From Gilvimarinus xylanilyticus (GTDB lineage: Bacteria > Pseudomonadota > Gammaproteobacteria > Pseudomonadales > Cellvibrionaceae), in the NCBI RefSeq assembly GCF_024195295.1, contig NZ_JAMFTH010000001.1, positions 1,364,001-1,428,000 of the forward strand: a stretch of DNA of 64,000 nt, in the 5' to 3' direction. Positions within the stretch are counted from its first letter, which is position 1, and each line of letters opens with the position of its first letter. A model generated the notes under the pieces. The model saw nothing but the letters and a program-made list of their open reading frames with translations, had not been told where the DNA came from and did not search any database. This document shows positions 26,910-35,798 of the stretch, piece by piece. The translations under genes and the position numbers were made by a program.

Positions 26910-27719
26910 CTAGGCCGCGCAAAAATACACCTGCAAAGGATCGCCCTGAACCGAGTAGCCCACGCACAGACTCTCCTGCGCCGGGCCGCACAGGCGGCTT
27001 GTTTCCGGCTCTATAATACTGCACTGACCGCTCAGCTCCTCAGCAAGCTGCTGCATAAGCTGATCAAAGAAATCTTCGGGGTATAAATGGCCGCACCCCA
27101 GGCGCGTGTTTTGTTGCGACTCAAATGCCAACAGTAGCGAAGGCGCAGGCTCTATCGCCACCAGCGCCCGGCCCTGCTCGTCCGCTAACTGCCAACACCA
27201 CTGAGGCAAGACCCGGGGTCGCCGGCTCATAACGTAATCGGTGTGTGCCACCACACCCAACGAGCGCGCCAGCTGACGCTCGAGAATATCGGTAAACCCG
27301 CCCACTTGCACAGCGAATACACTTTCAGCCACACGCTGGCTGCACTCACGCATTTGCCGATTGCGCCAGTAATGGTAATCGGCCAGGGTGGTATGCAGCT
27401 GAGGTTCGCTCAGGGCACCGGTATCCAACAGCGCCTGCCCCAGGTTAACGTGGGCCTCTCGCTGCTCTGCCAACAACTTGTCTACCTGAGACTCATGCAG
27501 CCATCCGAGGTGCGTGGCCAGCTGACCAAAGAAAATATCCGCAGAACGCTGCTGCATATTAAGCTGCTGGCACTGCTCAGCGTTAAGCAACCCTTGTTTT
27601 TGTGCCAGCTGCCCCAGCGACTGATTATGACGCGCCTGATACTGCAAAGCCTGGTGGAGCTGGTCGGCGCTCACCACGCCTTTTATCTGCAAGTATTGGC
27701 CAAAAAAAGTCGCCGTCAT
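26910..27719 (-). CDS. Unknown protein with two GspE-N-like helical repeats
   Basis: A 269-residue protein with no signal peptide, not recognised as a named family. Residues 1-110 contain two repeats of the type seen at the N-terminus of GspE/PilB ATPases: FFGQYLQIKGVVSADQLHQAL and LGQALLDTGALSEPQLHTTL, plus a weaker copy (IFFGQLATHLGWLHESQVDKLL). Residues 120-269 form an alpha/beta domain, perhaps CheX-like, with several Cys residues near the end. The start at 27719 follows GGGGTGGG; a longer frame begins at 27758. It sits between moxR and DUF58 in one apparent operon, which is unusual for this locus. Confidence 0.7.
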   Translation of the reverse strand: MTATFFGQYLQIKGVVSADQLHQALQYQARHNQSLGQLAQKQGLLNAEQCQQLNMQQRSADIFFGQLATHLGWLHESQVDKLLAEQREAHVNLGQALLDTGALSEPQLHTTLADYHYWRNRQMRECSQRVAESVFAVQVGGFTDILERQLARSLGVVAHTDYVMSRRPRVLPQWCWQLADEQGRALVAIEPAPSLLLAFESQQNTRLGCGHLYPEDFFDQLMQQLAEELSGQCSIIEPETSRLCGPAQESLCVGYSVQGDPLQVYFCAA

Positions 27720-27855
27720 AACCCACCCCATGGTAGACGCGAGGCCCCACCGGGTCATTCCGTCAGGACTTCGCCGCTATCGTTCTTTTACAGAAAACTC
27801 GTAGCGTTTATAGGGGTATAGTCTAATTAAAGGAAAATGTCGAGAAATACGCCGA

Positions 27856-28773
27856 TCAGGAGGGTAACACCGGGACACTTTGCAGCAGCTCGTCAATCAG
27901 GGTATCCCCCGCACTACCGACCCCGGCCGCCACCACACGGTGGGTAACCACCGACGGTAAGACTTGCTGCAGATCTTCGGGAATCACAAAATCGCGGCCC
28001 TGCATATAGGCCCAGGCTTTGGCGGCGTGCAATAAGGCCAGCGCGCCACGTGGCGACAAACCATGACTGAAGCGATTATCCTGCCGGGTGGCATGAACTA
28101 ACCGCTGTAAATAGGCAATTAAAGAATCGGAAGTCGTAACAGCGGATATCTGCGACTTTATATCTCGCAAGCTGTCAGGTGTTAACAGGGTTTGCAAATC
28201 GGCAATATGGCGCCGCGAATCACCGCCTTTAAACAGCTCCCGCTCGGCGGCGGCGTCCGGGTAGCCCAGGCTTAAACGCATTAAGAAACGATCGAGCTGC
28301 GACTCGGGCAGCGGAAAGGTGCCCATTTGCGATTGCGGATTTTGCGTGGCAATCACAAAAAAGGGTTCCGGCAAGGCGTGGGTGGTACTGTCGACCGTGA
28401 CCTGCTGCTCTTCCATAGCCTCAAGCAACGCACTTTGAGTTTTGGGGGTCGTGCGATTAATTTCGTCCGCTAATAAGACCTGTGCAAACACCGGCCCCGG
28501 ATGAAAAGTAAAACCCTGAGCGGCCGAATCGAACACCGACACGCCGATAATATCGGCGGGCAGCATATCGCTGGTAAATTGCACCCGCTGATACTGCAAA
28601 CCCGCCACCTTGGCCAGGGCATGGGCCAAGGTGGTTTTACCCATACCGGGTAAGTCTTCAATCAGCAGATGGCCGTCGGCCAGCAGGCAGGTTAACGCCA
28701 GCTTAATTTGCTCGTCTTTTCCCAGTAAAACCCGGGAAACCTCGCGCACCGCTGCTGCAATCGTATCTCGCAT
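27856..28773 (-). CDS. MoxR-family AAA+ ATPase
   Basis: A 305-residue AAA+ ATPase. Walker A is DLPGMGKTT near 40-48, Walker B is VLLADEINR near 99-107, sensor 1 is FFVIATQNP, and the arginine-finger region LPESQLDRFLMRL follows. The C-terminal lid has the conserved SPRGALALLHAAKAWA. MoxR proteins act as chaperone-like ATPases on membrane or periplasmic partners. Here the partners would be the DUF58 and TgpA proteins encoded downstream. It begins 2 bp after the metZ stop codon, so it is probably read through from the purF-metZ transcript. Confidence 0.92.
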   Translation of the reverse strand: MRDTIAAAVREVSRVLLGKDEQIKLALTCLLADGHLLIEDLPGMGKTTLAHALAKVAGLQYQRVQFTSDMLPADIIGVSVFDSAAQGFTFHPGPVFAQVLLADEINRTTPKTQSALLEAMEEQQVTVDSTTHALPEPFFVIATQNPQSQMGTFPLPESQLDRFLMRLSLGYPDAAAERELFKGGDSRRHIADLQTLLTPDSLRDIKSQISAVTTSDSLIAYLQRLVHATRQDNRFSHGLSPRGALALLHAAKAWAYMQGRDFVIPEDLQQVLPSVVTHRVVAAGVGSAGDTLIDELLQSVPVLPS

Positions 28774-28775
28774 AA

Positions 28776-29978
28776 TCAGAGAGAATCTAACCCGCGGGCC
28801 AAGTCGGCTTTGATGTCATCGACATCCTCCAAGCCCACCGCGATGCGAATCAACCCCTGGCTAATGCCCGCCTGCTCGCGCTGCTCATCACTTAAACGCC
28901 CGTGAGTGGTGGTCGCTGGATGAACGATAGTGGTTTTGGCATCGCCCAGGTTGGCGGTTAAGGATAAAAACCGGGTCGCGTCGATTACCTGCCAAGCACT
29001 TTCGCGCCCGCCACTAACAGTAAAAGACAAAACCCCGCCAAAGCCACGTTGCTGTTTGGCCGCCAGGGCGTGCCCGGGATGATCCGGCAGGCCCGCGTAA
29101 TAAACCTTTTCTACCGCGCGATGGTTTTGCAGCCACTCGGCCAACTGTTGCGCATTGGCGCTGTGAGCATCCATACGCAGACGCAGGGTTTCCAGGCCTT
29201 TCAAAAACACCCAGGCGTTAAAGGCGCTCATGGTAGGGCCGGCACTGCGAATAAAGCCTAGCACTTCGTCTACTAAGACTGTCGGTCCGGCCACCAGGCC
29301 ACCCAGACAGCGACCCTGACCATCGATATATTTAGTGGCCGAGTGAATAATCAAGTCCGCCCCGAATTGAGCGGGCTTTTGCAGCGCCGGGGTGCAGAAA
29401 CAATTGTCCACCACAAACAGTGCTTTGTGGGCGTGGGTTAAGTCCGCCAGGCGCTGTAAGTCCACCACATCGCACAACGGGTTGGACGGAGTTTCCACAA
29501 ACACCAATTTCGTCTGGGGAGTAAAGGCCGCTTCCCAGTCATCAAAGTCTGTGGGGTTTACAAAGGTTGTGCTAACTCCGAACCGCTCCATGTACTTGGT
29601 AAACAGTACCGTGGTGGTACCGAACACACTGCGCGAGCAGACAATATGATCACCGGCCTGCAAAAACGCCATGCAGGTGGACAATATAGCCGACATACCC
29701 GAGGCCGTTGCCACGGCGCTTTCCACACCCTCGAGCGCGGCAATACGCTCTTCCAGTGTGCGCACCGTGGGATTGGTATAGCGCGAGTAAACATTACCCG
29801 GGCTGTCGCCGCTAAAACGCGCCGCCGCTTCGGCGGCATTGGCAAACACATAGCTCGAGGTTAAAAACAGCGCCTCGCTGTGCTCGCCCTCGGCGCTGCG
29901 ACTTTGTCCCGCGCGCACCGCCAGGGTATCTATTCCCGCCTCTGCCAGGGGGTTGTTCGAATCTGTCAAATCACTCAT
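28776..29978 (-). CDS. metZ: O-succinylhomoserine sulfhydrylase MetZ
   Basis: PLP enzyme that makes homocysteine directly from O-succinylhomoserine and sulfide. The 400-residue protein shows the Cys/Met-metabolism PLP family pattern: SSYVFANAAEAAARFSG, YSRYTNPTVRTLEERIAALEG, ATASGMSAI, VVDNCFCTPALQKP and the PLP lysine in IHSATKYIDGQGR. It ends with VGLEDVDDIKADL. The purF-metZ neighbourhood is typical for Pseudomonas-like bacteria and favours MetZ over MetB or MetC. ATG at 29978 is chosen; a TTG two codons earlier is possible. Confidence 0.93.
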   Translation of the reverse strand: MSDLTDSNNPLAEAGIDTLAVRAGQSRSAEGEHSEALFLTSSYVFANAAEAAARFSGDSPGNVYSRYTNPTVRTLEERIAALEGVESAVATASGMSAILSTCMAFLQAGDHIVCSRSVFGTTTVLFTKYMERFGVSTTFVNPTDFDDWEAAFTPQTKLVFVETPSNPLCDVVDLQRLADLTHAHKALFVVDNCFCTPALQKPAQFGADLIIHSATKYIDGQGRCLGGLVAGPTVLVDEVLGFIRSAGPTMSAFNAWVFLKGLETLRLRMDAHSANAQQLAEWLQNHRAVEKVYYAGLPDHPGHALAAKQQRGFGGVLSFTVSGGRESAWQVIDATRFLSLTANLGDAKTTIVHPATTTHGRLSDEQREQAGISQGLIRIAVGLEDVDDIKADLARGLDSL

Positions 29979-29989
29979 TGCCAATTCCG

Positions 29990-31531
29990 TTAATGAATGT
30001 GCAAGTCTTCGCCATCGTTATGCAAACCGATGGGGCTTTCTTCCTCTTTGGCTCGCAGTTCTTTTTTCTTTTTTACCTTGCCGGCGTGACGGCTGGCTTC
30101 CAGCGCATCCAGGTAAGCCTGATCCACATCGCCGGTAATATACTTACCGTCAAACACCGCACAGTCAAATTCGTTGACACCGCTGCTACCCTCGGCCGAG
30201 GCAGCGACCAAATCGTCCAGCTCCTGGTAGATCAACCAGTCGGCGCCAATCTCTTCACACACTTCGTCGTGGCTGCGCCCGTGGGCGATAAGCTCTTTGG
30301 TCGAGGGCATATCAATGCCGTACACATTGGGATAGGTGACGGCGGGCGCGGCCGAGGCAAAATACACTTTCGCGGCGCCGGCTTCGCGAGCCATCTGGAT
30401 AATCTGCTGACAAGTGGTACCGCGCACAATGGAATCATCCACCAACAAAACGTTTTTGCCGCGAAACTCCAAATCAATGGGGTTTAGCTTTTGGCGCACG
30501 GATTTTTTGCGCATTTGCTGGCCCGGCATAATAAAGGTGCGACCAATATAGCGGTTTTTGATTAAACCCTCGCGGAATTTAACCCCGATTTGATAGGCCA
30601 ACGCCTGCCCCGCCACGCGCGAGCTATCGGGAATCGGAATGACCACATCGATGTCGTGATTGGGGCGCTCGCGCAGAATTTGTTCGGCCAGCTTTTCACC
30701 CTGACGCAAGCGCGCCTTATACACAGACACGCCGTCCATAATGGAATCGGGCCGGGCGAAATACACATGCTCGAAAATACAGGGCGTTAAACGCGTGTTT
30801 TGCGCACACTGTTTACGATGCATCTTGCCGTCAAAGGTGATGTAGATGGCCTCGCCGGGGGCCACATCGCCGATAAGCTCAAAACCCAACACGTTCAGCG
30901 CGACGCTCTCAGAGGCGACCATATACTCGTCGCCGTCTTCGGTGGTGCGTTTGCCGTACACCAGCGGGCGAATCCCGTTGGGATCGCGAAAGGCGACAAT
31001 GCCGTAACGGGCGATCAAAGCCACCACCGCGTAGCCGCCGCTCACGCGTTTGTGTACGCCTTCGACCGCCGCAAAAATGTCTTCTTCGTTGGGGACCAGT
31101 TTGCCTTGCAGTTGCAGCTCGTGCGCGAAAACATTCAACAAAACCTCGGAGTCCGAGTCGGTATTAACGTGGCGCAAATCGGTTTTAAACAGCTCTTCAC
31201 TCAGGGTGTCGGCGTTTACCAGATTGCCGTTGTGCGCCAGGGCAATGCCGTAGGGCGAGTTCACGTAAAACGGCTGCGCCAGTGCCGGCCCCGAACTGCC
31301 CGCCGTGGGGTAGCGCACATGGCCAATACCCACATTACCCAGCAGGCGCTGCATATGGCGGGTGCGAAACACATCGCGCACCAGGCCATTGGCCTTTTGC
31401 TGAGCCATTTTGCCGCCCTGACAGGTGACAATACCGGCGGCATCCTGTCCGCGATGCTGAAGGATGGTCAGTGCATCATACAGCTGGGTATTCACATCTC
31501 GTTTACCCACTATGCCAACGATACCGCACAT
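29990..31531 (-). CDS. purF: Amidophosphoribosyltransferase PurF
   Basis: First committed enzyme of purine synthesis: PRPP plus glutamine gives phosphoribosylamine. The mature nucleophile Cys2 is present (MCGIVGIVG). The glutaminase half shows QHRGQDAAGI and GHVRYPTAGS. The phosphoribosyltransferase half has the PRPP loop VLLVDDSIVRGTTCQQI. At 513 residues it is slightly longer than E. coli PurF because of a charged tail (KKKELRAKEEESPIG). It lies between cvpA and metZ, as in related genomes. Confidence 0.96.
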   Translation of the reverse strand: MCGIVGIVGKRDVNTQLYDALTILQHRGQDAAGIVTCQGGKMAQQKANGLVRDVFRTRHMQRLLGNVGIGHVRYPTAGSSGPALAQPFYVNSPYGIALAHNGNLVNADTLSEELFKTDLRHVNTDSDSEVLLNVFAHELQLQGKLVPNEEDIFAAVEGVHKRVSGGYAVVALIARYGIVAFRDPNGIRPLVYGKRTTEDGDEYMVASESVALNVLGFELIGDVAPGEAIYITFDGKMHRKQCAQNTRLTPCIFEHVYFARPDSIMDGVSVYKARLRQGEKLAEQILRERPNHDIDVVIPIPDSSRVAGQALAYQIGVKFREGLIKNRYIGRTFIMPGQQMRKKSVRQKLNPIDLEFRGKNVLLVDDSIVRGTTCQQIIQMAREAGAAKVYFASAAPAVTYPNVYGIDMPSTKELIAHGRSHDEVCEEIGADWLIYQELDDLVAASAEGSSGVNEFDCAVFDGKYITGDVDQAYLDALEASRHAGKVKKKKELRAKEEESPIGLHNDGEDLHIH

Positions 31532-31567
31532 AATTGTCTTACCTTTGTTAACGCTGAAAAGAAAAAA

Positions 31568-32068
31568 TCAATCAGTAAACAGGGACATCACCCAGGTACT
31601 GATTTCGGACGTGGTGGCGCGCGCCCAGCTTTCAAACACCAAAAACCGGGGAATAATCACCGACTCAGTCCACCACTGGTCTTCATGAACCGGGATAATC
31701 GATGGCAATAGAATCACTAAAGCCATCACCAAAATCGCACCGCGCACCAAGCCAAAGACCATACCGAATAACCGATCGGTGCCGGACAAGCCCGTCATGC
31801 GAACCAGCTCGCCAATCAAATAATTCACCATCGCTCCGACCACCAGGGTCGCGGCAAACAGAATCGTAAAAGCTGCTATGGCACGCAGTGAGGGAGTATC
31901 GATTAAATTCGTCAACAGGGTTGCCATGCGATCGCCAAACACCATGGCGATAATAAACGCGGCAATCCAGACCACCAGCGACAGAGCTTCTTTGATAAAA
32001 CCGCGCTTAATACTGATTAAGCAGGATACAGACAGTATGGCAATAATGGTCCAGTCTGCCCAATTCAT
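31568..32068 (-). CDS. cvpA: Colicin V production family protein CvpA
   Basis: A 166-residue inner-membrane protein with four hydrophobic segments (WTIIAILSVSCLISI, LVVWIAAFIIAMVFG, IAAFTILFAATLVVGAMVNYLIGELV and LVRGAILVMALVILL), matching CvpA. It is always near purF in proteobacteria, and its role in envelope or stress physiology remains unsettled. The C-terminal part after the last span is about 50 residues long. It lies 36 bp upstream of purF. Confidence 0.93.
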   Translation of the reverse strand: MNWADWTIIAILSVSCLISIKRGFIKEALSLVVWIAAFIIAMVFGDRMATLLTNLIDTPSLRAIAAFTILFAATLVVGAMVNYLIGELVRMTGLSGTDRLFGMVFGLVRGAILVMALVILLPSIIPVHEDQWWTESVIIPRFLVFESWARATTSEISTWVMSLFTD

Positions 32069-32164
32069 GCGCGGGAGGCTCCGGTGGTTTGTGTGAACAG
32101 GCCCAAAGAAGGCGCAAATTTTACCAGAGCGAAACCGCTGGGCATACCCTAAAATACCCAGGGC

Positions 32165-32785
32165 CTAAGGCTTAAACTTAAGCACAAGAGAGTTCACCTT
32201 AAAAGCCGGGTCAATTTCAGTCTTAACGGCCTCCGCCAGCCCTTTGTCCACCTTGGGGCCGATAAACACCCGGCTCACCTCGCCCTGAGAGGTTTTTGCC
32301 AGCCGCACATAGGCTTTATACCCCTTATCCTGCAGCTTTTTACGCAACTGCTGGGCCGATTCAGCCGAGCGCAGACTGGCGACCTGCACCACCCAGGCGT
32401 CCAAATTGGCGAGCCCTTCAGAGTCTGCTGGACTTGATTCAGGTTGACTGGTTACGGATGACGAGGCGGCCGATGACGGTGTAGAGCTTGACGCCTGCGC
32501 AACACTGGATGCCGCGAACGAAGAGCTCTGGGTTTGTTCCGCGTCCAATAGCGGCTGCTCGCTATCGGGAATAAACAGCTTGTCCGGATCGGGCAGCAAC
32601 TCGGCACTGGCCACAGGCCGGGGCGTGTTAATCACCACAGGCGCGGTATCGGGGCGCGGCGGAATCTGACTGCGGGTATCCACCTGATGCAATTGCTGCT
32701 CTTTAAAAAAGCCGGGTAAAAAGATCATTGCCAAGCCCACTAACACCAGGGCGCCAATTAACCGCTGTTTTAATCCGTCGTTCAC
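32165..32785 (-). CDS. dedD: SPOR-domain cell-division protein (DedD-like)
   Basis: A bitopic inner-membrane protein of 206 residues: a short cytoplasmic N-terminus, one span (about 9-25, LIGALVLVGLAMIFLPGF), a Ser/Ala-rich periplasmic linker (about 85-125) and a C-terminal SPOR domain (about 128-205, DAWVVQVASLRSAESAQQLRKKLQDKGYKAYV). SPOR domains bind denuded glycan strands at the septum. The start abuts the folC stop. The order folC-SPOR-cvpA-purF matches dedD in E. coli and Pseudomonas. Confidence 0.9.
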   Translation of the reverse strand: MNDGLKQRLIGALVLVGLAMIFLPGFFKEQQLHQVDTRSQIPPRPDTAPVVINTPRPVASAELLPDPDKLFIPDSEQPLLDAEQTQSSSFAASSVAQASSSTPSSAASSSVTSQPESSPADSEGLANLDAWVVQVASLRSAESAQQLRKKLQDKGYKAYVRLAKTSQGEVSRVFIGPKVDKGLAEAVKTEIDPAFKVNSLVLKFKP

Positions 32786-34042
32786 TTACTCTATCCCCGC
32801 ATCGTTAGGCGATAAGTGCTGCAAAGCCGCGGCCACGGTAAAGAAAGACCCAAGTACCACGATAATATCGCCGGGCGCCACGCTTTCGAGGGCTTTATCC
32901 AGGCACTGAGACACCGGCGCCATATAACAATCACTCACCCCGAACTCTGCCAAGTGCGCGCCCAAGGTTTGAGGCGAAGCGGCTCGCGCGATATTCTCTA
33001 ACTCGCCCAAATACCAGCGACCGGGTACAGCCTGTAAAGGCTGTAAGGTAGCGGCGATATCTTTATCCGCCATCATGGCGATCACCCAGTGCACCTGAGC
33101 GCCCTCGGGCAAGGGTAAGCGATCCACTAAATGCTCGGCAGCCGCCGGGTTATGGGCCACATCCACAATAACCCGAGCGCCTGCAATCTCCAGCGCCTGC
33201 ATACGACCGGGAAGCTGAATTTGCGCCGCACACTGTTGCAGGGCTTTCGCGGTCACAGAAACACCCAGCTTTTCGCACGCCACAATGGCCGCTGCCACAC
33301 TGTCGGCGGGCAAGGCCAGCGCGGGAAAGTCTACCGTAAGCGAGCCAGTCTTAAAGTGCCAGGCTTGCCCCTTGGACACCATCGAGAAATCGCTGCCAAG
33401 CCAAACTGGCTGAGCGCCCAAGTCGACTAAAAAAGGGGCCAAACTTTCCGGCGGCTGACGGTCGGCACACACCAAGGGAATACCCGGGCGCGCAATACCC
33501 GCTTTTTCCAGGGCAATAACATTCCGATCACTGCCGAGCCAGGCCTCGTGATCTATGGCAATACTGGTTATCACCGCCACATCGGGATCGATAATATTGA
33601 CCGCGTCCAGACGCCCACCGAGGCCTACCTCGAGCACCGCGACATCCACCCGCGCCTCGGCAAATAGCCACAGGGCCGCCAGGGTTCCGAACTCAAAGTA
33701 AGTGAGTGAGGTATCGCCCCGGGCCTGATCAACTGCGGTAAAGGCGCGACACATAGCCGCATCGCTCACAGGCTCGGCATTAATGCGCACACGCTCGCAA
33801 TAATGATGTAAATGTGGCGAGGTGTAACTGCCCACTTTCAATCCGGCATCTTGCAAGATGGCAGCGGCGAAAGCGACACATGAACCTTTACCATTGGTGC
33901 CCGCTACAGTTAACACCCTGGGCGGGCGGGGCAGCGCCAGGGCTTGGTAGACGCGCGCTATGCGCTCAAGCCCCAGGTCTATTTCGGTGGGATGGGCCCG
34001 CTCTAACCAGGCGAGCCACTGGTCTAAACTACGCGCCGGCAC
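32786..34042 (-). CDS. folC: Folylpolyglutamate/dihydrofolate synthase FolC
   Basis: Adds glutamate to dihydropteroate and to folates. The 418-residue protein has the ATP loop VAGTNGKGSCVAF near 45-57, the omega-loop TSPHLHHYCERVRIN, the Mg-site region FEFGTLAALWLFAEARVDVAVLEVGLGGRLDAVN and a C-terminal domain with VIVDVAHNP and VLGSFFTVAAAL. It lies 6 bp after accD and directly before the SPOR gene, the conserved accD-folC-dedD order. Confidence 0.95.
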   Translation of the reverse strand: MPARSLDQWLAWLERAHPTEIDLGLERIARVYQALALPRPPRVLTVAGTNGKGSCVAFAAAILQDAGLKVGSYTSPHLHHYCERVRINAEPVSDAAMCRAFTAVDQARGDTSLTYFEFGTLAALWLFAEARVDVAVLEVGLGGRLDAVNIIDPDVAVITSIAIDHEAWLGSDRNVIALEKAGIARPGIPLVCADRQPPESLAPFLVDLGAQPVWLGSDFSMVSKGQAWHFKTGSLTVDFPALALPADSVAAAIVACEKLGVSVTAKALQQCAAQIQLPGRMQALEIAGARVIVDVAHNPAAAEHLVDRLPLPEGAQVHWVIAMMADKDIAATLQPLQAVPGRWYLGELENIARAASPQTLGAHLAEFGVSDCYMAPVSQCLDKALESVAPGDIIVVLGSFFTVAAALQHLSPNDAGIE

Positions 34043-34048
34043 CGTCAG

Positions 34049-34915
34049 TTAGCAAACTTCGGGGCGGCGGGTAAACTTGGCAATCAAACGCGCAACGGTG
34101 TTACGCATATCATTGCGGTGGATAATCATATCGATCGCACCATGCTCCAACAAAAACTCAGCCCGCTGAAAACCCTTGGGCAGCTTTTGGCGAATAGTCT
34201 GCTCGATAATAGCCGGACCGGCAAAACCTGCCCGGGCGCCGGGCTCGGCGGCGTTAATATCGCCCAACAGGGCTAATGACGCCGACACACCACCGTAAAC
34301 CGGATCGGTCATGATGGAAAAGTAAGGGGTGCCCTGGGCCTTCAAACGCTCGATCACCGCCGAGGTTTTCGCCATTTGCATCAGCGAAATCAGGGCCTCT
34401 TGCATGCGGGCACCGCCGGTAGCGGGGAAACACACCAACGGAATATCTTCTTCCAACGCGACTTGAGCGGCGCGAGTAAAACGCTCGCCCACGACATAGC
34501 CCATGGAACCGCCGTGAAAGGCGAACTCGAAGGCAACGGCCACCACGGGCATTCCGTGCAACTCGCCACGCATCGCCACCAAGGCATCTTTTTCGCCGGT
34601 GGACTTCTGGGCTGTGCTCAGGCGATCCTTATATTTTTTAACGTCTTTAAACTTCAACCGATCGATGGGCTCGACATCGGCGCCGATCTCCTGGCGTGCG
34701 TCTTCGTCCAAGAAAATATCCAAACGCCGGCGCGCGCCGATGCGCATATGGTGATCGCACTTAGGGCAGACATCCAAATTACGCTCCAGCTCAGGCCGAT
34801 ACAAGACTGCCGAGCATTTCACACACTTCTTCCACAGGCCTTCGGGTACCTTGCTGGTACCTTTTTTGCCCTCTGCACGCACTACACTGGGAACCAGTTT
34901 CTCAAGCCAACTCAT
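34049..34915 (-). CDS. accD: Acetyl-CoA carboxylase carboxyltransferase beta subunit
   Basis: Beta subunit of the carboxyltransferase of acetyl-CoA carboxylase, which makes malonyl-CoA with AccA, AccB and AccC. The 288-residue protein has the N-terminal zinc ribbon ([10 protein letters not shown] and [10 protein letters not shown]) and the crotonase-like core with [34 protein letters not shown] and [17 protein letters not shown]. The start MSWLEKL is the family norm. It follows trpA by 64 bp; a perfect hairpin lies in that gap. Confidence 0.95.
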   Translation of the reverse strand: MSWLEKLVPSVVRAEGKKGTSKVPEGLWKKCVKCSAVLYRPELERNLDVCPKCDHHMRIGARRRLDIFLDEDARQEIGADVEPIDRLKFKDVKKYKDRLSTAQKSTGEKDALVAMRGELHGMPVVAVAFEFAFHGGSMGYVVGERFTRAAQVALEEDIPLVCFPATGGARMQEALISLMQMAKTSAVIERLKAQGTPYFSIMTDPVYGGVSASLALLGDINAAEPGARAGFAGPAIIEQTIRQKLPKGFQRAEFLLEHGAIDMIIHRNDMRNTVARLIAKFTRRPEVC

Positions 34916-34947
34916 TACTCTTCTCTCTCAGTTACCTGCGGCTCAGT

Positions 34948-34965
34948 GACCCTGGATGCAGGGTC
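34948..34965 (-). other. Hairpin in the trpA-accD gap
   Basis: GACCCTG and CAGGGTC form a perfect 7-bp stem with a 4-base loop, in the 64 bp between trpA and accD. No T run follows on the minus strand, so it is more likely an mRNA stability or processing structure than a terminator. Confidence 0.4.
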
Positions 34966-34979
34966 TGCAAATTAACGCC

Positions 34980-35777
34980 TTAAATTTGATCCAACGCCTG
35001 ACGGATATCGCGCACTATGGCGCCCACGCGCTCGGGAGCTTGCTCGCTGCCCTGCCCCATGGCCTCAACCAGTACGCTGCCCACCACAACACCATCGGCA
35101 AGCCGCGCGACCTTCACGGCACTGGCGGCGTCTTTAATACCAAAGCCGACGCACATGGGTAAATCGGTCAAGGCGCCGAACTCTTCCAGTTTGGCCTGCA
35201 CGGACTCTACATCCAAGTGTCCGGCACCGGTCACGCCCTTCAACGAAACATAGTATAAAAATCCGCTGGCGTGCTCGGCGATTTTACGCGCGCGCTCGAC
35301 CCGGGTGGTGGGCGCCAGCAAAAATATATTATCGATATCGTGAGAGGACAGTTCGCGATTTAGACTCTCCACCTCTTCCAAGGGCAGATCGACGGTCAGC
35401 AAACCGTCGACGCCCGCCTCGGCGGCTTTCGCGGCAAAGTTTGCGTAACCCATGCGCTCCACCGGGTTGGCGTAGCCCATCAACAGCACCGGAGTGTGCT
35501 GATTGGTTTGGCGAAATTCGGCGACCAGCGCCAAGCTGTCGGTAAGGCTGACGTGATGCTCTAGGGCGCGCTCGTGGCCCTTTTGAATCACCGGGCCCTC
35601 GGCCATCGGATCGGAAAACGGCACACCCAGCTCAATCACATCAACGCCCTCTTCCACCATTTTATGCATGGTGGGCAGGGTTACTTCGCGCACCGGGTCA
35701 CCGTTGACGATATAGGCAACCAGGGCTTTGCGGCCGTCGGTTTTTAATTGTGCAAACTGCTGACTAATACGACTCAT
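34980..35777 (-). CDS. trpA: Tryptophan synthase alpha subunit
   Basis: Cleaves indole-3-glycerol phosphate to indole, which passes to TrpB. The 265-residue barrel keeps catalytic Glu in ELGVPFSDPMAEGPVIQ (near 49) and Asp in VDLPLEE, with the phosphate-binding VGFGIKDAASA. It begins 21 bp after trpB. The trp genes present are only F, B and A; trpE, G, D and C are not in the window, as is usual in Pseudomonas-like genomes. Confidence 0.95.
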   Translation of the reverse strand: MSRISQQFAQLKTDGRKALVAYIVNGDPVREVTLPTMHKMVEEGVDVIELGVPFSDPMAEGPVIQKGHERALEHHVSLTDSLALVAEFRQTNQHTPVLLMGYANPVERMGYANFAAKAAEAGVDGLLTVDLPLEEVESLNRELSSHDIDNIFLLAPTTRVERARKIAEHASGFLYYVSLKGVTGAGHLDVESVQAKLEEFGALTDLPMCVGFGIKDAASAVKVARLADGVVVGSVLVEAMGQGSEQAPERVGAIVRDIRQALDQI

Positions 35778-35798
35778 TCATTCATTTCCAAATTGGGC

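Noticed and set aside
30800-31711. 303-codon plus-strand frame opposite purF
   Set aside because: It runs across the purF start and into cvpA on the other strand and has no family motif.
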